DNA from: Toxoplasma gondii ME49
Lineage: Eukaryota > Apicomplexa > Conoidasida > Eucoccidiorida > Sarcocystidae
Length of the DNA: 64,000 bases
Assembly (NCBI RefSeq): GCF_000006565.2
Contig: NC_031469.1
Location: 2,066,583 to 2,130,582, forward strand
Direction of reading: 5' to 3'
Below, piece after piece: positions 37,190 through 46,237 of the stretch. The position numbers and the translations under genes are program-made. Each line of letters opens with the position of its first letter. Positions within the stretch are counted from its first letter, which is position 1. The notes beneath the pieces were generated by a model. The model saw only the letters and a list, made by a program, of their open reading frames with translations, searched no databases and had not been told where the DNA came from.

Positions 37190-40100
37190 ATGAGACCAGT
37201 AGCCCCAGCGAGCCCCTCAGGGGCGCGACTCAGAGGTATAGGGGCCGATGCTGGGCTGGACAACACATCCTTAAGCCGTCGTAGTGGGTCTTCTTCGTTT
37301 TTTTTTTACGTTCCCTGCCGTGTCTCACAACAGCATCGCTGCGGGGACGACGTACGTTTCAAAACCGGGGACAAACCTCCCCTGTGCGCGGCACGCCGCC
37401 CGGCGAGTTCCGCGCTTCTGCTGCTTCTCTCGGTATGTTTTTGCTTATGTTTGTTTACGGCAATTCCCACCAACACACACTCAAAAGCTTCCGCGCATGG
37501 CCCATCAGACTCACCAGCAACGAAGCAGCCACAAGTGCAGCGCAAGCCTCAAAACACTTCTGCGTTCAAGCACCCCATCGCGAAGCTCTACAACCGAACA
37601 ATGGCGGCAGCGTTGGCGGGGCCTGTTCCGGCTCTTCGACGAGTAGCCAGTAGCGGAAACCCAGTGGGGTCGTGGGGTAAACTGTTGTGCAACAGCCATG
37701 TTGGGGAGGAGGAAGAAGTTTTCGTACTTTTCTTGGGTGCAGGAGATGCACCTGCGGCGAAAGATTCCGCCACTGTGAACCTACAAGAGAATGCAGGTGG
37801 AAATGTTGAGGGCGTTGTCAATGAGAGGGAGCAGACGCAGACTCCGAGAACGGAGGGACGTGGAGAACGTGGGCCAGGGCGGCATGCCAGACAACACCGA
37901 AGCGTGCAGGCTGCGATTGATACTGTGACCTTGCTGTACATGCTGCATTGCAAGTTGATGAGAATTGTGGATCTGAGGGACCCCAGCAACAGTATTCTGC
38001 TGCAACATCTCCAACACATATACAGCATGCGCGATTGGGAGGAAAAGAAGAGACGCGAGGGAGCTCGAAGCGAAACGCAGGGTGCGGTGGAAGCAGTGAC
38101 TGCGAAACTGACAGCTCCTGCAGCATCTGACGATGTTGCGGAGACTCTCAGCCAAGAAGATGATGCAGCCGAGCTGGCAAAGGATGATATGGAAGGCGAA
38201 CCGATTTTATCTGTCGTAAACCGCACCACAGGAACGGAGCGGCTTTTTTTTGGGTTCAGAGAGATCCGGGACTTTCTTTTGACTCGCTTAGTGGTGAAAG
38301 CTCGACTGATGGCACAAGAACAGCAACGTGAATCTATGCGCCGTGCTCAACTTGTGACAGTCCAAGCGGACCCAGCCGCGGCAACAAAGAAGGGTGAGCG
38401 TGTTGCGCACAGAGCGCAGGGCTGGATACCAAAGGAGATGCTGCCGGTGGGAAACCCCGTTTCGAAGCATTGGTGGGAGCCTCTCGGCCTAAGCCTCGAT
38501 CTTTACACACCTGCAGCAAGCAGCAAAGAATGTTCTGAACTGCAGCAAATCATGAACGTTCTCTCTGAGACAGGCTTTGTCGACGTTGTTAAGGTTCACA
38601 AGAGCGACCCGCCCAAGGCAGACGTTCCTCCGGTAAGAATTGTCAGGGTGTATGGTCCGTGCTGTACAGCTTACGTTTTGGTGCATATCAGGACTCCCCC
38701 CTCACACACTAGAACTTGAATCGGGTAACCAAAAACCTTCCGATGTAAACCAGTAGTCCAGATCATAGTATGTACTCCCCAGAAAAAGGTCGTTTATTTA
38801 TTCTTAAGAATCTCATTTCATAAGGTGTAACAGGGAGTCGCCCTGACGACTACAAGAAAACCTCCGTGCGCCAACGGAGCCACTCACTGTGTGATGTGAG
38901 CTTCCTTGGTCGCAATAACTTTTTGTGAATCAGATTTTACCAACATAATTTAAGTGCCGCAAGCTGACTACTTAAGCTAGACGATGTATATGAGTATCGT
39001 GAAATGTGCCGAAATACTCCGCTTCCTTGTGTATTTCCCGTGAAAGTTACTTCAGTGGACTCCGTACAAAGTGGCGATGTGCTGTAAGATGGAGGGCGGT
39101 TACATACATATCCGTGACGTTGGCAATGTCCCAGGAGAGTACCAACATTGCGTTCCGGGGCTCTCGAGTTTGTCAACCACATGCACAATGGTTTGCGCGA
39201 GGCTCGATGTCTTGTGTTGCATGCTGTGGGTTGCGCGTGTGCAGCCTGAGTCGGCTGTTTGACGCTTGGCCTCGCGCGTATTTGTGACTCGGCTAGCAAA
39301 CGGACCAGACAAAATCCTGAGCCTTCCTAGAAAGAGAAACTTGCAGTGTCCTTGTCTTCCGTTTCCCTGTCTCGATTCCAGGTCCTCCGTAACGCGGGTC
39401 TTGGGGTGTTCCCTGCCTTGGGTATTGGAAACCGGATTATCTTCGGAACAGAGGAAATCGTGCGGTTCCTTCATGCTCTGGGATCTTTCATCCCGACACC
39501 GGCGCGTCTTCGCCAGGCGCTGCAAGCCCTGCAACCGTCTCGTAACGACGGCGCTCCACCTTTCCTGCCTGCCGGCGAAGCCCCCAGTGTATCTACAGAG
39601 GGGAAAGATGCAGGTGACAAAGATGCGGATTTGTGGCCAGCCCCTCGCAGCAGCAAGACGGGCGAAAGTCTGGCTCTCCTTCTGCCCGTGGGACTCAGGG
39701 GCGCGACGCTTGCTTGCAACTCCGCCAACCTGGCTCCGTGCCAGAGTAAGTTTTGCGTCTTTATCTCCTTCTTCTAAAGCTTACTTGTGTCCGTGTTTTG
39801 TGTCGCAGACCCTGTGTCCCTGTGTTGAAGCCTCATCCAGATACGGTTCACTCCTGCACTTTTGTATTCTCCCTCGAGCCGACGCCCCTCGGTTGTGGAA
39901 GGCACCAATGAGAAGACAGGCGCTTTGGACAACGGAAGTGATGTTCTTCTGGCTTTGGTCTGGTGAACTTTCCTTCTGCAGGGCTGTTGGACTGGCTTAG
40001 TGGTCTGGGGCTCTTTGAACAAGTCAGGAAACATTTTGCCGTCACGCGACTACCCGCGCAGTCGGACAAAACGCAACTGAGGAAACAGTTGAACGAGCCT

Positions 40101-41230
40101 TTCTTGATCACACGCGGCGTCGTTATCGCGCGAGGTGAGTCCGTATCACGCGTAAATAACATTCATCAAGTTACTAAGCAGGTACCAGGCCAACAAGAAT
40201 CCGATCCGTGTATTCCATACAGAGAAAGGTTTATATCCTTTGCCGTCCTCCACGAAAGACCTTAGGAGGGCGGGAATCGATTTAGCGTCCCCCAGTTACC
40301 TTGTGCAACTCAAAAATTCGTACATACCGCCGGGCAGAGATCGATTCTCACGTCTCAGGTGGAAAAACTTTACCCAAATCCGGCGGTCTCGTGAACCTGG
40401 ATCCGTCCCCGCACTCTTTTTGACGGCGACAGCGATCTCTGACCCGTCGATGTCAGTTAGGTTACGGTGTAATACCATGTTACACATGCACAACCGTCGG
40501 TGTCCATTTCTCTGTGATGTTGCTTGCCGCAGGGGCTGTCGAAATTCAAGCCCGGATCGCTGCTGCATATGTGGCGGCGGACTCCCAAAGTTGGACGTAC
40601 ACTCCGGTAGTTGCGCACGCATTTCTTGCAAGGAGTCGTCCTGTGACAAAGGCAGCTGAGAAGATTGTAGCGACCATGAGAAACAAAGGCAAGAAAACAG
40701 AACGATTTCGAGCAGCCTGCCGGCATCCAGGCGAATTATCTGACGTGTGATTCACTTCGTGTTTGGTCGAAACAAATCTCAAAATCATCTTTTTGAGACG
40801 CTGCTTGTCTACGTTCCTGTCTCAGGAAGTGGTACGGAGCAGTCTCTGTATAAGAAACATATGACGGTTTCAGCGCACAAGGCAACGGCTGACAGCAATA
40901 CATTATTTATATTACGACTCGCTCAATCCATCGACAAACTCCCCGTATCTCGTCCACATCGGGAGGCGTTCTCGAACACTAATCGGTGCTGGCGACTGAC
41001 GAATGCGTCAGGATTGTCGGGTTTGCTGTTCTGTTGCCTTCCCGTTTGCCTCAGGCCTACACAGCCGTGTCCGCATGGTGATCCTTCCAAACCTACAGCC
41101 GCTTGTGGTGGGGCGCCGCACGTACCCAGTTCCTTTTGTACTCGTCCCCGGGATCGCGCAGTTTGTTGGACTAAACGACGTGAAGACGTTTTTTGCTGCT
41201 TTGGGATATTTGGTGAATTCTGCGGTATGA
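37190..41230 (+). CDS. Signal-anchor protein with tandem thioredoxin/GST-N-like modules
   Basis: Exons 37190-38632, 39382-39745, 39982-40134, 40533-40746 and 41065-41230 give 779 residues. The first three junctions have good splice sites; the last uses a weak donor (GT/GTGATT). Without it the protein stops at 40750. Residues 73-92 (SSALLLLLSVCFCLCLFTAI) are a signal anchor or recessed signal peptide. The rest can be read as repeated beta-alpha-beta...beta-beta-alpha units: (1) EVFVLFLGAGDAPAAKDS...LMRIVDLRDP...EPILSVVN..RLFFGFREIRDFLL; (2) LDLYTPAASSKECSELQQI...VDVVKVHK...VPPVL...IIFGTEEIVRFL; (3) LALLLPVG...ANLAPCQRLLDWL...EPFLITRGVVIARGAVEI; (4) YTPVVAHAFLARSRPVTKAA...YPVPFVLV...FVGLNDVKTFFAALGYL. 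Each has a VP- or EP-type turn before a strand pair, as in glutaredoxins and GST N-domains. No CxxC is present, so redox catalysis is doubtful. Family assignment is inference; the coding call is firm. Confidence 0.75.
38703..38836 (+). repeat. Diverged dispersed repeat, copy A
   Basis: About 135 bases in intron 1 of the thioredoxin-like gene align by eye with 60413-60553. Shared blocks in the same order are CACACA.TAGAACTTG, CCAGTAGTCCA, TACTC.CCAGA and GTGTAACAGG. Both copies read in the same orientation on the plus strand. Confidence 0.6.
40180..40225 (+). repeat. Short dispersed repeat, copy A
   Basis: About 45 intronic bases, CCAGGCCAACAA..GATCCGTGTATT...CAGAGAA, match 54912-54951 with a 3-base gap. 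This lies about 50 bases after the donor of intron 3 in this gene. Confidence 0.55.
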
Positions 41231-42754
41231 AACAGCGGGGGACAATGCGGGACAAGACCCGTTTCGTGGTAAATTCTTTTGAACTCTCTGATTGCAAGCA
41301 ACAAGGATAAGCAGTGAGGAATCACCGGACTGAGGTTTCCGTTTCTGTTTGCGAAACAGCGTTTCAAGGATGCGGAGGCCTCGAAAACATATCAAGCTCG
41401 CTGTAAAAGAGAACGAAGTGTTTGTCAACCGAGTTTAACTTTGGTGGTTGTGCACTGCATATTTCCTGAGACAGGCCAGAGGTAAAAACAGGCTGTACAT
41501 GAAGCAGTGCAACTATGGGGAGCATGTAAACATTCAGTTCTGCGCGTCTGTGATGACGTGAATGCTAGGTGACAGGTCAAGGGGATGTTGAAAATACGTC
41601 TGTATACATAGCATCCCAGTAAAAACGTTTTCCGATTATTTTTTGGGAAGGCACGTGCTGTTTGTGCCGCAAACCGTATAAAGTGACTGAAAGAGGAGAC
41701 TGGTATGCTCTAATGACAGCACATGTTGTATCTAAATATATGATTTTCTGAGGGTGGCATAGTGGTACAGGGCGGCCCTAACCATGTCCTCAATGTAAGA
41801 TCTCGATGTCCCTGGCGGCGCACGTGGGCCCGTCGTGCATTCTGGCCCCAGGCGCAATTGCATTTACGAGATTTACGTCTGTGGCTGCCCATGTTGAGGA
41901 ACTGAGAAGTTCCGCCTTCTGGATGGTACAGCCAACCATAGGAGAAGATACTACTGTTAAAGGCTAGATACGAGAGAGGCAGATAGGCCTACGTACCTGA
42001 GCTAGCACGCCGGAGTAATGATGGATGTGAGTTTCGCACGGATACTGCCGGCGTTAAAGCATATTAACGTGATGCCTCAAGTGTGATGCAGAGGTGACTG
42101 GTGAGTGGATGGTCCGAAGTTCGTTCAGTCGGTTGGTGCGGAACTGGGAAGAAATGTAATCACGAAGAGTGATACAGTGAACATGCAATTTTTTATGGCT
42201 GCTTGTGTACGCGAATACCTTCGGACATCATGGTGTACTTCACCGTCAGTGGTGTTCTTGGTTCAGTTGATGACTGCTAACCGTTTAAAGTCTGTCCGTT
42301 TGCTTACTCGCAGTAACATTACAGGGACCAAAAACGCTTGACGGGAAACGTCAGCGAGTCTTGACCTGAGAGAGAATGCTGAAAGACGATGGTCAGGTTC
42401 CTTCTTCCGTCGGCAGTGAATGAGTGCAGAGCAGCAGTTCAGCTGGAGCAACGGTTCACGAAAGATAGCTGTTGTGGTGTTCAAAGGAGCGACACTGGGG
42501 TCGCGGTTCTGCGCACCTGGTATTGTAACCGACAGCAAAGCAGGCAGTTTTGACGGCGTAGAGCAAGTGAGAGTATTCTTGCTGCTGACACACGCAAGCA
42601 CGTCTTCACAGTGCCAGTGTCTTTCGCTGCATTTTTCCTCGTGATTGATTAGGACACATCGTAGCCTCGTTTGGAGCAAGAAACAATTCGTGGAACAAGA
42701 AACCTTCATTTCCCTCAACAAATGTAACGTCCCAACCATATGGCAGGGATATAT
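41231..42754. other. Convergent intergenic region
   Basis: Between the 3' end of the thioredoxin-like gene and the 3' end of the minus-strand secreted-protein gene. No splice-bounded coding segment was seen. It probably holds both 3' UTRs. Confidence 0.5.
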
Positions 42755-43921
42755 TTACGTCCCGTTCCCACCGATGGCTGCCAGAGTCCCGTCAGGTCTG
42801 GCCAAAAAAGCGGCAAAATTCGACAGGCCGAGGCCCCCGACACCGTCGCTGTACCGGGAATTTGCGCGGCTCCCTCTGCTATTCCCGTTTCCGGTGGCAT
42901 AAGGTGCCGCAAGAAGAGCAACAGGTGCTGGGGCTATCAGCTGTTGAATGCCGCTACCATTCGCTGGCTCTTCGAGGCTGAGCAGTGCTTCTGTAGGGGT
43001 CGTGGTGACGACCGGATTCGGCGCAGTCACGGCCACTGGCGCCAGCGCGGCTCTCCCGGGGACAGCTACAGGTACTGCCGATTGCTGTACGACAGGAACC
43101 GTCGCCCTCTGAGAAAGGGCGATAGCTGGTTGCACGACATTGATGGGCCCTTGTTCTGCTACCGCTTGCTGTACAACCGGAAATGCCGCCTGGACAGGAG
43201 CAGCTGCCACTGTAGCTGCTACAGTTGGGTAATAAGATGAGTACACAGCCGGCGAAGTGAGTACTGGAGCGCTTGCAGCCGTACCAAAGGTCGTATAATA
43301 CCACGGCAAGTAGGCTGTTCTGTACCAGTTCAGATACGCTCCGTATGGCGTGGCTGTCATCCCCCCCGGGTAAAAGCCGGCTGCCAATTTACGCGGATTG
43401 GGTCTTTTGGTGAATGTGTTGTCACGCGCCCTATCAACAGCTTCGGTCTCTTGTACTGCAATGACATTCTCATGAGACGCGTTCACTTCACTTCCCGCGT
43501 CGTCTCTCTTGCTGCTTGATGCCCGCTGGTCGTCGTGTTGACGGGCACGAGACCCTTGGAATTCTCCTGTACTCGAAGACAAGTCAGCTTGTTGGTTGCC
43601 TTCCTCAGAGGGCAAATCGCGACCCGACCCACCAAACGTTCGGCCGTCAGGGAGTCGATTTTTCTCGACCTGTGACACATTTGGTGAGCTGCCTTCCTCG
43701 TGTCCATCGACGTCACCGCTTGGGTTGATTCTCTCGTTTTTATTTGGAGGAGACTCATCCTCAACCACCTGGCTGGCGGTAAAACTTGAATGGGACGCCG
43801 ACGCGGCGCCACAGCCACTAACCAAAGCACATACCAAAAGAACAGCCCAGAAACGAAGATGCCCTTGCTTCATCACAGCCGACAGGTTGCTGCGACGTTG
43901 TGCCTTTTGAAGCTCCGTCAT
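42755..43921 (-). CDS. Secreted Ala/Pro/Val-rich protein of unknown function
   Basis: Single exon of 388 codons from ATG 43921 (A at -3); a second ATG at 43873 gives a more typical signal peptide. The segment FWAVLLVCALVSGCGAASA (residues about 24-42) is a signal peptide. The first half of the mature protein is hydrophilic, Ser/Asp/Glu-rich and probably disordered. At about residues 167-173 there is NPRKLAAG, an R-x-L-A string that resembles the TEXEL/PEXEL export-cleavage motif but lacks the final Glu. The second half changes sharply to Tyr/Pro-rich (NWYRTAYLPWYYTTF) and then to repetitive Val/Ala/Pro/Gln runs (VVQQ recurs three times), ending Gly-rich. There are no transmembrane helices after the leader. 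Composition and leader would suit a dense-granule or vacuole/cyst-matrix protein, by analogy only; I recognise no named family. The gene model is simple and strong. Confidence 0.8.
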   Translation of the reverse strand: MTELQKAQRRSNLSAVMKQGHLRFWAVLLVCALVSGCGAASASHSSFTASQVVEDESPPNKNERINPSGDVDGHEEGSSPNVSQVEKNRLPDGRTFGGSGRDLPSEEGNQQADLSSSTGEFQGSRARQHDDQRASSSKRDDAGSEVNASHENVIAVQETEAVDRARDNTFTKRPNPRKLAAGFYPGGMTATPYGAYLNWYRTAYLPWYYTTFGTAASAPVLTSPAVYSSYYPTVAATVAAAPVQAAFPVVQQAVAEQGPINVVQPAIALSQRATVPVVQQSAVPVAVPGRAALAPVAVTAPNPVVTTTPTEALLSLEEPANGSGIQQLIAPAPVALLAAPYATGNGNSRGSRANSRYSDGVGGLGLSNFAAFLARPDGTLAAIGGNGT

Positions 43922-44949
43922 AGTGCTGTGGAAATGAGAAGATTTTCTCTGTGGGGGGCTGAATTTTACAGATGCCTCTGTCGTTCTAACAAATGGGTTC
44001 GCAGGGAGAGCTGCTTGATGAATGAGGCACCAGGATACACACGAGTCGACCGGGTGACGCACAGATTCGTTGAGGCAAACAAAATGTGAAAGAAGAGCCG
44101 CTTCCTTTGCTGTAGTTTGCCCTTCACTGAACCACCTTGTATCGGATTGCGACAGAGCGGGCTGAAAATAGCCGTTGCCCGATCAATCTGCTCCTGGAGT
44201 CACTATGGCAGTGGCTTGCGCGTCTTGGCTAGCCGAGGTGGGGGAAAAACAGCATCTGTCAGGAATTCGGGCAAGTTATATTGCTCGTGACGCTTCTGTC
44301 ACTCATAACTGACACCCGCCACCGGAGGGCAGGAGAAAATTCCATGCTTCTCCCTCTCTGCTGTGAATGACAGCGCCGATATTGACCCGATGGCGCACGC
44401 ATATCGGTCTGTTTACTCACTGGGGCAGGGGCGATTATGAGACTAACTCTCTCTGTTCTACGTAACCAACAAAGAAGAAGAGAAGCCACAACCACGGGAA
44501 TGCACATGACTCTACGAGATAGCTGTCGATCTTTTTTTAACTTTGCTGCACAACTTTCTCCTCTTACGTACAGACATTTAGGAGATAGGGACAATGCCTT
44601 AGCAACGTTCCTTACAGGAGAGTGCATTCGCGGTCCTATGGAAGAAGCCGCGTCTGTTGGCAGTGAGCATTGCTTGTGTATTTGTATCGACCGTATGCGT
44701 GTCGTTTGCTCTCACCTTACATCGTGTCGCAGTAAAACATCACATAATCCTTCCCTGTGCAGACAGCGACTGAGGTAAGCTGAGAAATTGCTGGCCCTGT
44801 CGCCTCCGAGAAAGTCTTAGCCGTTACGGAACATGCTTGACGAGAGACACCCAAATTCAGAGATACAGGAGGTCATGCCTCGTCCTGCCCCTGAGCTAGT
44901 CTTCTATACAATCTTTTTCCAGAAACAGTAGCGGGGCATTGTGTTTCAG
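43922..44949. other. Divergent region upstream of secreted gene and TPR-like exons
   Basis: Promoter side of the minus-strand secreted-protein gene. The plus frame from ATG 44437 contains TYRHLGDRDNALATF, which resembles a TPR helix pair and could be a 5' exon of the next gene. I could not find a donor that joins it in phase with the exon at 44950. Confidence 0.35.
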
Positions 44950-45599
44950 AGAAGCGTAGTCGCCTGTAGCAGATCTCGTTCGAATGGCAGCCCGAAGACT
45001 TACGAGGCTTCTTGCTTAGCTCTTGTTTGCCACGAGGCAGGCGACATGCCCAAAGCAGCCTACTGTTACTTGGTTTTGCGGAGTATCAGGTTTCTGAGCA
45101 TTCGCTTCGCCCGTGCTGGAGCGGCCCGAGGGCTCTCTAGCTCCTAAGGCAGCCTCTTGTGGAGCTTGCCAGCTTTCCCCGGAAAGACAGCTGCGTGTTT
45201 TTTGCGAATTCAGTATTACTGAAGGCATCCCCCGGGGTGCGTGCAAGCGTAAACGGTACACTTCAGATACTGGAAAATCGCACATGGCGGGACTTGCCAT
45301 CAACGAAATACCGTGGCAAGCTGTGGTACGTGGTCGTGCTTCTCTCCTGGCTTTGCTTCCTTTCGATAAATATATCATGTCTTTGCTTAATTAGGTGTCC
45401 TGGAAGTAAGGCAAGAGGGCTGTTTGCTGAAAACCTTCCTTGACAAACAGGAGGACAAGGTACATCACCCTTCCCCCCTCTTTGCCTCAGGCAAGCCAGA
45501 AGCTCTGGCATTTGCCGTCGCTCTGTCACCACCAGGCGCGGCGGGTTCGGTGCATCCTTGATGGCACGCAAGTGCCCCTCCAAAACGACTCTTCGCTAG
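44950..45599 (+). CDS. Possible TPR-like protein, 3' exons
   Basis: Exon 44950-45089 (acceptor TTTCAG, donor CAG/GTTTCT) reads KTYEASCLALVCHEAGDMPKAAYCYLVLR (written here as KTYEASCLALVCHEAG then DMPKAAYCYLVLR), a helix-turn-helix with the spacing of a TPR repeat. It joins at phase 2 to 45149-45325 (QPLVELASFPRKD...RTWRDLPSTKYRGKL), then either to 45395-45443 or, with a better pyrimidine tract, to 45491-45599, each ending in a stop. The inferred introns are short (59, and 69 or 165 bases). The 5' exons are not identified; an ATG at 44437 opens a frame with another TPR-like segment. Exons are plausible from splice sites and phase, but the family call is weak and the true 3' end is undecided. 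Confidence 0.4.
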
Positions 45600-46237
45600 G
45601 AAACCCAACTGCCAGGGTTCGTGCCCCACCGGCTGTTCCTTCCTTGTGTTCCGGCCGAGCAATTCCTTTTCACCAGAAATGTGTTCTCCCTCGTCTAGAA
45701 AACCAATCCATCGAGAAACACAAGCGCTATCAGCGAAAGAACTGGTGCTGCTCGGTGAAACAGCTCACTCTCCGGAGGGTTTGAAAAGCGGTCACGCCGT
45801 GCAAGGGCCCCCGAGCATGCGACCCGCAAGCCGAGGCAAAGTTGCAACGGCTCGGTGGTTTACTCAAAGGAACGCCTCCAGACTTGGTCCGTAGGTTTCC
45901 GAACCTTGGGACAGCTCATGTCGTCACCGCAAAACACTTTCTCTGGAGGGTGAACAGAGAGTTTTCCAGATCTGGGGTGGTCAGAGCGATACGCGCTTCG
46001 CACAACACCCCACCGTTCCGCCGGCGCGTTCGCGCCCAGCATCTGTCAAGTTGCAAAACCTACGTTATTCGTTGTCTTTTACAGGTTTGCCGCGCGTGAA
46101 AGGCCGTGCTTTGTCCTCTCTCTGTCACTTCCGTTTGAACCCTCGCTGACTTCGGCCACGCATTCACCCGGCTTCGCGCGTGGGGTCGGCGCATCCCCTC
46201 CGGTATTTTTTGGCCGAGGCCAAGCCAAGTTCGCGCC
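45600..46237. other. Intergenic region before the acidic secreted-protein gene
   Basis: Open frames run through this stretch in more than one phase, without a convincing acceptor/donor pair. It probably contains the promoter and 5' UTR of the gene starting at 46238. Confidence 0.45.

Noticed and set aside
45440..45784. Plus-strand 114-codon frame reading ASQKLWHLPSLCHHQ...
   Set aside because: To join it to an upstream exon in phase would need a 31-base intron. The other frame through 45491-45599 fits the preceding exon better.
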